Origin: Kitagawia praeruptora
Lineage: Eukaryota; Streptophyta; Magnoliopsida; Apiales; Apiaceae
Reading direction: 5' to 3'
DNA: 64,000 nt
Assembly: GCA_037693485.1 (NCBI GenBank)
Contig: CM075344.1
Location: 38,474,501 to 38,538,500, forward strand
Part shown: piece by piece, positions 45,121-55,936 of the stretch
Position numbering within the stretch: the first letter of the stretch is position 1
How the letters are laid out: every line of letters starts with the position of its first letter
Position numbers and translations under genes: made by a program
The notes under the pieces: generated by a model
Told to the model about the DNA's origin: nothing
What the model saw: only the letters and a program-made list of their open reading frames with translations
The model's database searches: none

Positions 45121-45848
45121 CTAGCTTATAACCACGTGACCACGTGTTTCTTATATTAGATTATAAATTTTATTTAATATTATAATTATGTTTTTATATA
45201 ATTATTAATTTTAATAATTTTTTAATTTTAATTTGATATAATTTAATATACTCATGTTAACGGATTATATTAATGTTTCCTTATTATAAACAACGCATAC
45301 GATTTTTAATATATTTTATTAATAATTGAAAAATATGGTGTGATATTTTCGGGTATATATTGTAAAATTTGTTGTAAATTAAAAAGGTAACGTGTTTTAA
45401 TTAGAAAGAAAATATTAATGATTGAAATATATGATACAATTGATCTTTTTAGATGTTTATAAAATGTAATATCTTCAACTAAAAGTAAATGTGAAAAGGG
45501 TAATCGACTAATTACCATTAATTATATTATGTTATTATTTATTTTAGGTGCTATATTTTTCTTGAAAATTATGGTGTGATATTTTTGGATATATATTAAT
45601 GATTGTAAGATTTGTTTTAAATTAAAAAGGTAACTTTTTTTAATTCGAAATGAAATATTAATGATCGAAAGATATGATACGATTGATGTTTTTAGGTGTT
45701 TATAAAGGTAATATTTTCAACTAAAAGTATATGTGAAAATGACAGTTGGCTAATTACCATTAATTATATGATTTATTATTTATTTTAATAATTAGGATAA
45801 CCACATTGACAAACTTTCAATCTTTCGACTTTAATATAGTAGTATAGA
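45121..45848 (-). mobile_element. Non-autonomous Helitron-like element
   Basis: On the minus strand the 5' end is A|TCTATACTACTATA (45848 downward), which fits the plant Helitron start TCTMTAYTAMY. The 3' end is a hairpin CACGTGGTCACGTG, then GTTATAAG and CTAG|T at 45121. That is the Helitron arrangement with insertion between A and T and no TSD. 728 bp, AT-rich, no Rep/helicase. Confidence 0.6.
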
Positions 45849-47634
45849 TACGTATTTTAATTAAAAAAAAAAAAGCAATCGGTTGTTTAACATTAATTGT
45901 ATTATTTTTTATTTATTAATTAAGATAACTGTACCTAAACCAAATCGATAAAATTTTCAATGTTTCAACTTTAATATAATAACTACCTTATAACCCGTGC
46001 AATGCACCGGTTTCTTGTATTATTTTATAAATTTTATTTAATATTACAATTATATTTTTATATAATTATTATTTTTAATAATTTTTTTAATTTTAATTTG
46101 ATATAATTTAATACACTCATGTTTACGGATTATACAAATTACTTATTATAAACAACGTATATGATTTTTAATATATTTTATTAATAATTGAAAAATATAG
46201 TGTGATATAAGATTTGTTTTAAATTAAAAAGATAGTGTGTAATAATTCGAAAAGAAATATTAATGATCTATTTTTAGATATTTATAAATGGTAATATCTT
46301 CAACTAAAAGTAAATGTTATGTTATAAATTTTATTTAATATTACAATTATGTTTATATATAATTATTTTTAATAATTTTTTAATTTTAATTTGATATAAT
46401 TTAATATACTCATGTTTACGGAGTATACTAATGTTTCCTTATTATAAACAACGTATATGATTTTTAAAATATTTTGTTAATAATTGAAAAATATGGAGTG
46501 ATATTTTCGGGCTATATTTTTCTTGAAAATTATGGTGTGATATTTTTGGGTATATATTAATGATTGTAAGATTTGTTTTAATTAAAAAGGTAACGTGTTT
46601 TAATTTGAAAGGAACTATTAATGATCTATTTTTAAGTATTTATAAAAGGTAATATCTTCAACTAAAATTAAATGTGAAAAAGGCAATCAACTAATTATCT
46701 TTAATTTTATTATGTTAATGTGAAAAAAAACAATCGACTAATTACCATTAGTTATATTATTTTATTATTTATTTCAGGTGTTATACTTTTCTTCAAAATT
46801 ATGGTTTGATATTTTCGGGTATATATTAATGATTGTGAGATTTGTTTTACATTAAAATAGTAACGTATTTTAATTCGAAAAGAAATATTAATGATTGATT
46901 GATGTTTTTAGGTATTTATAAAAGGTAATATTTTCGACTAAAAGTAAATGTGAAAAAGGCAATAGACTGATTATCATTAATTTTATTATGTTAATGTGAA
47001 AAAGACAATCGACTAATTTCCATTAATTTTACCATGTTAATCAAATAATTACCATTAATTATATTATGTTATTATTTATTTTAGGTGTTATATTTTTTTG
47101 AAAATTATGGTGTGATATTTTCGAGTATATATTTTTAGGTGTTTATAAAAGGTAATATATTCAACTAAAAATAAATATTAAAAAGGCAATCGACTAATTA
47201 CCATTAATTATATTATGTAACTATTTATTTTAGATGTATTTATTTTTCTTTATAATGAAGGGTAAATAAGTAAATTCACGAAGTACCAAAAAATAGGTAC
47301 CAAAAAATTGGTACAAGAAAACAGGTACCAAAACTTTTAATGTTTCGGTTATTTATTTTAGGTGTTATATTTTTTTGAAAATTATGGTGTGATATTTTCG
47401 GGTATATATTTTTAGGGGTTTATAAAAGGTAATATATTCAACTAAAAGTAAATATGAAAAATGCAATCGACTAACTACCATTAATTATATTATGTTACTA
47501 TTTATTTTAGATGTATTTATTTTTCTTTATAATGAAGGGTAAATAAGTAAATTCACGAAGTACCAAAAAATAGGTACAAAAAAATTGGTACCAAAAAACA
47601 GGTACCAAAACTTTTAATGTTTCGTTTTAGTAGT
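45849..47634 (-). repeat. Array of related Helitron-like units
   Basis: A second 3'-end-like site (hairpin CCGGTGCATTGCACGGG then TTATAAGGTAG) lies at 45983-46004 and a further unit starts near 46322 (TTATAAATTTTATTTAATAT). The words GAAAATTATGGTGTGATATT, AAGGTAATAT..TTCAACTAAAA and GGCAATCGACTAATTACCAT recur at least five times to 47470. The last ~280 bp unit with four GGTACC-type words is duplicated (47260-47340 and 47535-47615). No coding capacity. Confidence 0.65.
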
Positions 47635-47639
47635 ATTTT

Positions 47640-48148
47640 TGTTGTTCGTTCGCAGGGAAGGACTGAATTTAATATCAAGTTCAAGTTTCTTATCTCTCAC
47701 AATTTGAAGTGTAGAAGAATGTTTGGGTTTGTGTATTAACTAAATTAACCAAGAAATAATTATAAGCACTAAGAATTGATTTTAAACTGAGATTCAAATA
47801 TATGGGAAAACAATCTAAGAACTGAGGTTCTTCACTTGGTCTCAATACATGCTCAATATTAATGTGATATCTGTGTTCCTACCTTGCTGAAAACAATTCT
47901 TCTAAAGTTATACTGTACCCTCCCAGGTTACAATATAGTGCCTACAGCTACACCCTAATTGTCACTCCCGTGATACAATCAAAGTATATCTATAAACTGT
48001 TAAGTGCCAAGAATTATATGTCTCAAAATTCTCCTATTAATCTCCCGATCTAATATTCAAATTATGTCTGTTAAATCATGTACTAAGATTGCAACTTCTC
48101 TCCCAAGCTTATTACAATCCCTAGAATACAATCAAAGGTTCATGACTC
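47640..48148 (-). repeat. Old antisense Athila-like LTR, left part (LTR 3' end)
   Basis: On the minus strand the LTR 3' terminus is ...GAACGAACAACA at 47640. The right part of the same LTR resumes at 60149 after the young element; together about 1,226 bp. GACTC (48144-48148) is the target site of the young insertion. Confidence 0.65.
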
Positions 48149-48393
48149 TGATAAGTGGATTTATATCCACTTGGATCGTTCTATTTTGGCTTAAATTGGT
48201 GTTTTGTATCTCAAGTATTGGTGTGTTTTAATGTGTTTTGTGAGAATTGTGCAGGATATAATTCCAGGTGCAAGTATGGAATTTTCAATGGATAAACAGT
48301 GTCTCTAAGCTTAAAGAAATAAGGATTGAAGTTGCAAAAGAAATGGAAGGAGAAAACGGTTGAAGGACACAAAGTCAGTCTGTGCAGAATTAG

Positions 48394-48513
48394 GTGCGCG
48401 CGGGCGCGGCCAGTTGTAGTGCATCTGCGCGCGGGCGCGCTCAACAGGACTGCAAGATTTCACCAGGCGCGGGCGCGCTGGATTTAGCTTGTGGCGCGCG
48501 CGGCCGCGCGGGG
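48394..48513 (+). repeat. GC-rich quasi-repeats in the LTR U3 region
   Basis: Blocks GTGCGCGCGGGCGCGGCC (48394), TGCGCGCGGGCGCGC (48426), GGCGCGGGCGCGCTG (about 48466) and GGCGCGCGCGGCCGCGCGG (48493) are spaced 30-40 bp in an otherwise AT-rich LTR. Two more such blocks lie between pol and ORF2 (55462-55478 and 55491-55509). Confidence 0.9.
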
Positions 48514-48725
48514 ACTCGACAGAAATTTCTGGAACTCAACTTCTAATAGGAAACTGCATTAATTCTTCTCCTAATCCACATTGTGATTGCTTTGGACGAC
48601 CAGAACGTTCCAGAATCAGTTTAAACATGGGAATTGCACTTCTAATCAAATCGAAGATGGAAAATTACCGGAATTCTATCCTATTTCAAATACGGTAATC
48701 GCTTGGTCAAGGAGGCACTTGGGGG

Positions 48726-48734
48726 CTATAAATA
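48726..48734 (+). promoter_or_regulatory. LTR TATA box
   Basis: CTATAAATA in the context GGGGGCTATAAATACACACC. It predicts a transcript start near 48757. The same box is at 59106-59114 in the 3' LTR. Confidence 0.75.
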
Positions 48735-49775
48735 CACACCTTGGGGCACAGAAAAATAATCATCTACACATCCTACACACATAATTCGTTCAGAGCAAGA
48801 AGGGAGAGAAGCCAAGGCGAGGAACGTGACGACAAGAAGATCTAGACATAGCTTTCTTGTATTCCTTTGTTAGGCGTATCTTGTGGATGCTCATTACTTT
48901 TCCGGATTTGTTCGCTAAACCTTGTTTTATTATTGATTTATTCATCTTCTTCTTTATCTTGTTTAATATCATGCTTTCATCAAATCCCATGGTGACGAAA
49001 GGTTCGATTATGAACTAATCGTTATCGTGGGGTCCTAGTGGATTTATCTATGTAGCTTAGTAGTTTGCATGCCTTAGAGATTTATGTGTGGTGAATTATT
49101 GATATCCTTGTATGGTTGTGCTTATTGAATTTAGGTGCGTCGCGAACATCTAATTTGTTAATCTCTTGCTAAACGAGAGTGGATCTTGAGATTTAGAACT
49201 TGCCATGCTAGCATAGGATAGGTTGATGTTAAGCATCATGATTTGTGGCATGAATAGAGATATTATGCTACCCTATGTGATCTAAGTGAATAACTTGTGC
49301 TTCAACCTTTATGTTTTCAAATTCTATAGAGATATAGGGTCTAAACATAATAGGTGCCTATTCATCTTCTATCTCTTTTGTGGATGTATGTCTAGATTGG
49401 TACTAGTATACCGAGAGGTAACTTGTACTCTTTTCGTGTTGTTCGATCAGATATCAAAACCATCGCATGTTTTAATCGAAGGCTGCAACTCTAAGTGAAG
49501 TAGATAATGAAACTAGGATTTCATGTTTATTCTCATATAAGTAATCAGATTTTAATTCTAGTTAATTGTTTAATACTTAGTTCTATAATTTGCATCTTAG
49601 TTTAAATTAGTAAATTAAACCCTATTTGTTATTTTCTTAGCAGTGAATTAAAACCATACATTATTGCATAGACATATTTTCTGAGTAAAATTTGACCAAG
49701 ATCTCTGTGGAACGAACTTTAATTGTATTACTTGTGACTACGTGCGCTTGCGTGAATTTTGCATAACAAGTTTTT

Positions 49776-49795
49776 TGGCGCCGCTGCCGGGGATC
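49776..49795 (+). promoter_or_regulatory. Primer binding site (tRNA-Asp type)
   Basis: TGGCGCCGCTGCCGGGGATC, seven bases after the LTR, is complementary to the 3' end of plant tRNA-Asp except at one position (49784). Confidence 0.85.
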
Positions 49796-49909
49796 ATCGG
49801 TGTTTTTATTTTCAGTTTATGTGTTTGTCAATAGTGGTCGTTAGCGTTCACTGACTCGGATTCTTACTTAGTTTGTTTGTTTCGTGGTGTTTCAGGTACT
49901 TGAGTTTGT

Positions 49910-52900
49910 ATGCAAACACGTTCGCAAGCTCGATTACTAAGACTGGCAGAAGACGATCTTGTTGAGAATATAGAGAATAAGGAAGAGGAGACTGAAACTA
50001 CAGTAGCAATGGCGGATGCAGCAGCAGCTAAGGCTTTGAAGGACTATTCTCAGCCGAAACTCAATGACATTCAGTCGAGCATTGTTAGGCCAGCTATTGC
50101 AGCAAACAACTTTGAGATCAAGCCGGGCACAATTCAGATGGTGCAGAATTCAGTCCAGTTTGGGGGAGCTTCTACGGAGGATCCTAATATGCATGTTCGG
50201 GACTTTATCGAAATCTGCGACACTTTCAAGTGTAATGGTGTGACGGATGATGCTATAAGGTTGAGGCTTTTCCCATTCTTTCTGAGGGATAAGGCTAAGA
50301 GCTGGCTACACTCTCTACCACCTGGTTCCATTACTACATGGGAAGATCTTGCTCAGAAGTTCCTTACAAAATTCTTTCCTATGGCGAAAACTGCAGCAAT
50401 AAGGAACCAGTTGACTCAATTCCAACAACAATCTGGCGAGTCCTTGTGTGAGGCTTGGGAACGCTACAAGGAGATGCTAAGGAAGTGTCCTCATCATGGC
50501 ATGCCTGATTGGATGGTTATCAATGGATTCTACAATGGGTTGGGAGCACAATCTAGGCCTTTGCTAGATGCAGCATCAGGTGGAGCTCTGTGGGCAAAGA
50601 GCTATGATGAAGCTTATGAACTGATTGAGATGATGGCTGCTAATGAATATCAGAATCCAACCCAGAGACTTTCTCAAGGCAAAGTAGCAGGAGTTTTGGA
50701 AGTAGATACAGCTTCAATGATTACGGCTCAGTTGAAGGCTCTTGCTATGAAGGTGGATTCTCTTGCTAATTATGGAGTTCAGCAGGTGGCTAGTGTTTGT
50801 GAGTTATGTGCGGGCGCACATGAGACGAGTCAATGTGCTATCTCTTCTGAATCAGCACAGTTCGTGAGTAATTTCCAGAGACCTGCTGTACCAGTTCCAG
50901 CCACTTATCATCCTAATAATAGGAATCATCCTAACTTCAGCTGGAGCAACAATCAGAATAATCAACAATCTTATCAGCAAGTGAAGCCGTACAATCAGGG
51001 TTATCAGCAGAATTATAGGGCACCATATCAACCCCCAGGATTTCAGCAGCAACAACCTCAGACTCAGGTGGGGCAATCATCTAATGATAAATCTGATGAG
51101 ATGTGGATAGCATTGAAGAACCTACAAGCTGGTCAGAAGCTCTTGGAAACTCAGATAGGGCAGATTGCAAGTGCCTTGGGTAGTAGGCCACAAGGAACTC
51201 TTCCTAGTGACACGGAAGCAAATCCAGGTAGGAGGGACTTCAAGGAGCAGGTGAAGGCCGTAACTTTGAGATCAGGAAGGGTCACATCAGGTCCTAAATC
51301 AGCCACTAATGAGGATGAAGAAGTGCAGAATCACCAAGTCGAAAATTCTGCATTGCCCGAAATTGGGAAATCTGACTTGGTAGTTGATCAGCTGGAAGGT
51401 GAGAAAGAGAAGAGCAAGGAATCTGTTGATAAGGCTTCTCCGGAGTTGTCTACTAAGAATAATCAGATCTACCCTCCTCCTCCATATCCTAGAAGACTCC
51501 AGAAGCAGAATTTGGATAACAAATTTGCTAGGTTCTTAGAAGTGTTCAAGAAGTTGCACATCAACATACCTTTTGCGGAAGCACTTGAGGAGATGCCGAG
51601 CTATGCCAAGTTCATGAAGGGTATTCTTTCGCGTAAGTTAAAGCTCGATGCATTAGAAACCGTTGCCTTAACGGAAGAGTGTAGTGCGGTTCTGCAACAG
51701 AAATTGCCTCCAAAGCTAAAGGATCCGGGTAGTTTTACTATTCCATGCACTATTGGTAATCTATTCTTTGAAAAGTGCTTGTGTGACTTGGGAGCTAGCA
51801 TCAATCTCATGCCCTTGTCAGTATTCATGCAATTGGGACTACCGGATCCAAAGCCAACTAACATCTCGCTTCAGTTGGCTGATCGTTCAATTACCTATCC
51901 GAGAGGCATAGTTGAGGATGTCTTGGTGAAAGTTGATAAGCTCATCTTCCCTGCTGATTTTGTTATATTGGATTTCGAGGAAGATAAGAAGATTCCCATA
52001 ATCTTGGGGAGGCCATTCCTAGCTACGGGTAGTACCTTGATCGATGTGCAGAAAGGAGAGCTCACCATGAGGGTACAAAATCAGAATGTCACCTTTAATG
52101 TGTTCAATGCTATGAAGCTTCCGTCTGATGAAGAAGAATGTTTCAATGTTGATTTGGTTGATTCCATGGTAGCCAAGGATCTTGATCATTTGTTGCTAAC
52201 AGATTCTTTGGAAAAAGCATTGAGTGGGAACTCTGAGGTGAAAGATGAGGATGAAGTAATGCAAATTCAGATGTTGAATGCAAATTCATGGAAGAGGAAA
52301 TTTGACATGCCATTCGAGTCTCTTGGGTTAAAGGAGCTGGAAAAGTCACAAATCCGTCTTAAACCATCTATTGAGGAGGCTCCTACTCTTGAACTCAAAC
52401 CTTTGCCTAGTCACTTGAGGTATGCTTTTCTTGGTGATACCTCAACGTTACCTGTTATTATTTCTTCTAATCTGTCAGATGTCGAGGAAGAAAAGCTCTT
52501 GCGTATTTTGAGGAAATTCAAAACAACAATTGGTTGGACTATAGCAGATATCAAGGGAATCAGCCCTTCGTATTGCATGCATAAAATTCTGCTAGAGGAA
52601 GGAGCTAAGCCGACTGTTGAACATCAAAGAAGACTCAATCCGATTATGAAGGAGGTGGTGAAGAAGGAAATTCTAAAGTGGTTAGATGCTGGCATTATCT
52701 ACCCTATCTCAGATAGTTCTTGGGTGAGTCCGGTTCAATGTGTGCCAAAGAAAGGAGGCATGACAGTGGTTGCTAATGAGAAGAATGAGCTCATCCCTAC
52801 TCGAACAGTCACGGGGTGGAGAGTTTGCATGGATTATCGGAAGCTCAACAAAGCCACAAGAAAAGATCACTTTCCTCTGCCTTTTATTGATCAGATGCTA

Positions 52901-55288
52901 GACAGGTTGGCTGGTCACGAGTATTATTGTTTGCTTGATGGATATTCTGGCTATAATCAGATTTGCATTGCTCCGGAAGATCAAGAGAAGACCACATTCA
53001 CATGTCCTTTTGGCACTTTTGCTTTTCGTCGAGTTTCGTTTGGACTTTGTGGTGCTCCTGCCACTTTTCAAAGGTGCATGATGGCTATTTTCTCAGACAT
53101 GATTGGCTTGAATGTGGAGGTTTTTATGGATGACTTCTCAGTTTTTGGTACATCTTATGATGAGTGCTTGCATAATCTTGGTTTGGTTTTAGAGAGGTGT
53201 GTGGAGACCAATTTGGTGCTTAATTGGGAGACATGTCATTTTATGGTACAAGAAGGAATTATTCTTGGGCACAAGGTATCTAGCAAGGGACTTGAAGTGG
53301 ATAGAGCCAAGGTGGAGACAATCGAGAATCTTCCTCCACCTATTTCTGTTAAAGGAATTCGCAGTTTTCTTGGTCATGCAGGATTCTATAGGCGATTCAT
53401 TCAAGACTTCTCGAAAATCTCTAAACCTTTGTGCAATTTGTTAGAGAAGGATGTTCCTTTCAAGTTTGATGCTGAATGTCTGGCGGCTTTCGAGCTGTTG
53501 AAGAAGAAGCTAACTACTACTCCTGTCATTACTGCACCCAATTGGGAGGAACCGTTTGAGCTGATGTGTGATGCTAGTGACTATGCTGTTGGAGCTGTGC
53601 TTGGACAAAGGAAGGACAAAATTTTTCATGTGGTTTACTATGCTAGTAAAACCCTCAATGAGGCTCAGCTTAATTACACCACTACAGAAAAGGAGTTGCT
53701 AGCGGTTGTCTATGCTTTTGAGAAATTCAGATCTTATTTGCTTGGTACTAAGGTGATTGTGTACACGGATCATGCTGCTATTCGATATCTCATGTCGAAG
53801 AAGGATTCTAAGCCTAGGTTGATTCGTTGGGTGCTTCTCTTGCAAGAATTTGATGTGGAGATCAAGGATAGGAAGGGCACGGAAAATCAAGTAGCTGATC
53901 ATCTTTCTCGGTTGGAGGACCAAGGTAAAGATTCACAGGCTAAATCTCTTATTAATGAATCTTTTCCGGATGAGCAACTTTTTGGGGTGCAAGGTGAAGA
54001 GCCATGGTTTGCAGATTATGTGAACTATCTTGTTAGTAATGTCATCCCTCCAGAATTCTCTTATGCTCAAAGGAAGAAGTTCTTACATGATGTGAAGTGG
54101 TACCGTTGGGACGAGCCATTCCTGTTCAAACTTGGTATAGATCAGATTTTGAGGAGGTGCATTCCCTATAGTGAGACGGAGAGTATTTTGCGTGATTATC
54201 ATTCTACCACATATGGAGGTCATTATGGTGGTAATAAAACAGCTCAGAAAGTACTTCAGGCGGGATTCTATTGGCCGACTCTGTTTAAGGATTCTCATCG
54301 TTTTGTGATGAGTTGTGATCGATGTCAACGAGTTGGTAATATCTCTAGGAGGAATGAGATGCCTTTGAATACTATTCTCGAAGTTGAGATCTTTGATGTG
54401 TGGGGGATTGATTTCATGGGTCCGTTTGTTTCATCTTGCAATAATCAGTACATCTTGCTAGCTGTGGATTATGTGTCTAAATGGGTTGAGGTGAAAGCCT
54501 TGCCAACTAATGATGCTAAGGTGGTGCTGAATTTTCTTCACAAGCAGATTTTTACACATTTTGGGACTCCAAGAGCTATAATCAGTGATGAGGGGACACA
54601 CTTCTGTAATCGTCAGTTTACTGCTATGATGGCAAAGTATAATGTGACGCATCGTGTTGCCACTGCTTATCATCCCCAAACTAATGGACAAGCGGAGGTC
54701 TCAAATCGTGAAATCAAAAGGATCCTTGAAAAAGTGGTGAATCCATCTCGTAAGGATTGGTCATTGAAGTTAGACGAGGCAGTTTGGGCTTATAGAACTG
54801 CGTACAAGACACCTCTTGGGATGTCACCTTATCAGTTGGTGTTTGGTAAGGCTTGTCATTTACCAGCTGAGTTAGAGCACAAGGCTTTTTGGGCATTGAA
54901 GAAGTTAAATCTGGATATCTCAGCTGCGGGTGAAAAGCGTCTGCTTCAGTTGAATGAGCTTGAGGAATTTCGTGAGCAGGCTTATGAGAATGCAAAAATG
55001 TACAAGGAGAAGGTTAAAAGGTGGCATGATAGAAAGTTGGTGCACAAGGAATTTGTGAAGGGTCAACAGGTTTTGCTGTACAACTCCCGCCTTAAACTTT
55101 TTCCGGGAAAGCTCAAGTCAAAGTGGTCTGGTCCGTTTACAGTTAAGGAGGTATTTCCACATGGAGCGGTGGAGATATTTAGAGGGTCTATCAATGATGC
55201 TTTTAAAGTAAATGGACATCGACTGAAGCCTTATTATGGAGGAACGGTGAACCGTGAGAAGGTTGCCTCCGTTTTGTTAGAATTGTGA
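49910..55288 (+). CDS. Gag-pol polyprotein of the Athila-like element
   Basis: 1,792 residues with no stop or frameshift. Gag domain at about 93-215 (HVRDFIEICDTFKCNGV ... AKSWLHSLPPGSITTWEDL), then a degenerate zinc knuckle CELCAGAHETSQC (about 297-309; CX2CX3HX4C). Aspartic protease around 600-710 with DLGASINLMP (Asp near 624). RT with CMDYRKLNKAT (about 972) and catalytic FMDD (about 1072, in place of YxDD). RNase H with MCDASDYAVGAVLG (about 1215). Integrase with an HHCC finger (HYGGNKTA ... SCDRCQR, about 1430-1475) and the D,D,E triad at about Asp1500 (WGIDFMGPF), Asp1558 (ISDEGTHF) and Glu1595 (NGQAEVSNREI). It makes the capsid and copies and inserts the element. All catalytic residues seem present, so it may be active. 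Confidence 0.97.
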   Translation: MQTRSQARLLRLAEDDLVENIENKEEETETTVAMADAAAAKALKDYSQPKLNDIQSSIVRPAIAANNFEIKPGTIQMVQNSVQFGGASTEDPNMHVRDFIEICDTFKCNGVTDDAIRLRLFPFFLRDKAKSWLHSLPPGSITTWEDLAQKFLTKFFPMAKTAAIRNQLTQFQQQSGESLCEAWERYKEMLRKCPHHGMPDWMVINGFYNGLGAQSRPLLDAASGGALWAKSYDEAYELIEMMAANEYQNPTQRLSQGKVAGVLEVDTASMITAQLKALAMKVDSLANYGVQQVASVCELCAGAHETSQCAISSESAQFVSNFQRPAVPVPATYHPNNRNHPNFSWSNNQNNQQSYQQVKPYNQGYQQNYRAPYQPPGFQQQQPQTQVGQSSNDKSDEMWIALKNLQAGQKLLETQIGQIASALGSRPQGTLPSDTEANPGRRDFKEQVKAVTLRSGRVTSGPKSATNEDEEVQNHQVENSALPEIGKSDLVVDQLEGEKEKSKESVDKASPELSTKNNQIYPPPPYPRRLQKQNLDNKFARFLEVFKKLHINIPFAEALEEMPSYAKFMKGILSRKLKLDALETVALTEECSAVLQQKLPPKLKDPGSFTIPCTIGNLFFEKCLCDLGASINLMPLSVFMQLGLPDPKPTNISLQLADRSITYPRGIVEDVLVKVDKLIFPADFVILDFEEDKKIPIILGRPFLATGSTLIDVQKGELTMRVQNQNVTFNVFNAMKLPSDEEECFNVDLVDSMVAKDLDHLLLTDSLEKALSGNSEVKDEDEVMQIQMLNANSWKRKFDMPFESLGLKELEKSQIRLKPSIEEAPTLELKPLPSHLRYAFLGDTSTLPVIISSNLSDVEEEKLLRILRKFKTTIGWTIADIKGISPSYCMHKILLEEGAKPTVEHQRRLNPIMKEVVKKEILKWLDAGIIYPISDSSWVSPVQCVPKKGGMTVVANEKNELIPTRTVTGWRVCMDYRKLNKATRKDHFPLPFIDQMLDRLAGHEYYCLLDGYSGYNQICIAPEDQEKTTFTCPFGTFAFRRVSFGLCGAPATFQRCMMAIFSDMIGLNVEVFMDDFSVFGTSYDECLHNLGLVLERCVETNLVLNWETCHFMVQEGIILGHKVSSKGLEVDRAKVETIENLPPPISVKGIRSFLGHAGFYRRFIQDFSKISKPLCNLLEKDVPFKFDAECLAAFELLKKKLTTTPVITAPNWEEPFELMCDASDYAVGAVLGQRKDKIFHVVYYASKTLNEAQLNYTTTEKELLAVVYAFEKFRSYLLGTKVIVYTDHAAIRYLMSKKDSKPRLIRWVLLLQEFDVEIKDRKGTENQVADHLSRLEDQGKDSQAKSLINESFPDEQLFGVQGEEPWFADYVNYLVSNVIPPEFSYAQRKKFLHDVKWYRWDEPFLFKLGIDQILRRCIPYSETESILRDYHSTTYGGHYGGNKTAQKVLQAGFYWPTLFKDSHRFVMSCDRCQRVGNISRRNEMPLNTILEVEIFDVWGIDFMGPFVSSCNNQYILLAVDYVSKWVEVKALPTNDAKVVLNFLHKQIFTHFGTPRAIISDEGTHFCNRQFTAMMAKYNVTHRVATAYHPQTNGQAEVSNREIKRILEKVVNPSRKDWSLKLDEAVWAYRTAYKTPLGMSPYQLVFGKACHLPAELEHKAFWALKKLNLDISAAGEKRLLQLNELEEFREQAYENAKMYKEKVKRWHDRKLVHKEFVKGQQVLLYNSRLKLFPGKLKSKWSGPFTVKEVFPHGAVEIFRGSINDAFKVNGHRLKPYYGGTVNREKVASVLLEL

Positions 55289-55345
55289 GATTTTGGAAGT
55301 ACGTCAAGCTAAAGACGTAAAACAAGCGCTTCTTGGGAGGCAACC
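55261..55345 (+). promoter_or_regulatory. Possible RNA structure around the pol stop codon
   Basis: GGTTGCCTCC (55261-55270, the last pol codons) is the exact complement of GGAGGCAACC (55336-55345). Nested inside, TACGTC (55300-55305) pairs with GACGTA (55314-55319). The pol stop (55286-55288) sits in the loop region. The downstream motif AAGCGCTTCTTGGGAGGCAA recalls one I remember after pol in other plant Athila-like elements. Confidence 0.55.
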
Positions 55346-55936
55346 CATGGTGTTAGGCATTTTTTGTAGAAGTCAGTAGGTAGGAATTTTTGTTGTTTGA
55401 AAAAAAAAAAAAAAAAAGAGAAGAAAAAAAAAAAAAAAAACAAAAATTTTCTGGAAACCCTGGGCGCGGGCGCGCGGAGCATAGCCTATCCTGGGCGCGG
55501 CCGCGCGGAGCACTGGAAGTTAGAGAGCAGTTTTCGGGCAAATTTGAGTTAAATCTCCAACCCTAATTTCTATCTCCTAATTCGATTTTAACCCAATTTT
55601 CTCTCCTCCATCAGTTTATAAAATCTCACTTTTCCATTCCATATCATACCATACACATTCATACCAACTATACTTACATATCTACATACACATACCCAAT
55701 TCATATCAATTTCAAACCCTAATTGGATTTCAAAGGGGCTTCGAATTTTCGAGATTGGGGGACTGATTTGGCAAGTTCTACCTCTACTATTCGATTTGGG
55801 TAATCTCTATTCTTGGTTTTTGATATTTTCGAATTGTAGTCTTGCAAATTGTGGTTTTTGTGTGAGATTTGTGGGCAGATTTTTGGGTCGAATTTTGGGC
55901 AGTTGTGGTGTGATTTTACTGTTGTTCTTGATTACT
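55289..55936 (+). other. Spacer between pol and ORF2, with A-tracts, GC blocks and a possible intron
   Basis: It holds an A-rich stretch (55399-55440), two CGCGGGCGCG-type blocks (55462-55509), a pyrimidine-rich, leader-like region, and a candidate 5' splice site at GATTTGGGTAATC (55798-55803), with acceptors TTGTAG (~55838), GGGCAG (~55879) and GGGCAG (~55900). The old antisense copy keeps the same TTGGGTAAATC word. ORF2 may therefore be translated from a spliced RNA. Confidence 0.45.

Larger units (their letters stand above)
48149..49768 (+). repeat. 5' LTR of the young Athila-like element
   Basis: Starts TGATAAGTGG and ends GCATAACA. It holds four GC-rich CGCGGGCGCG-type blocks (48394-48513) and a TATA box 210 bp later. 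Apparent ORFs of 65-77 codons here occur identically in the 3' LTR and are not considered genes. Confidence 0.95.

Noticed and set aside
48211..49498. Several 65-77 codon ORFs in the LTR
   Set aside because: Identical in both LTRs only because the LTRs are identical; composition and position do not support genes.
50134..54995. Antisense ORFs of 60-93 codons under gag-pol
   Set aside because: Shadows of the long sense frame, with no similarity or start context.
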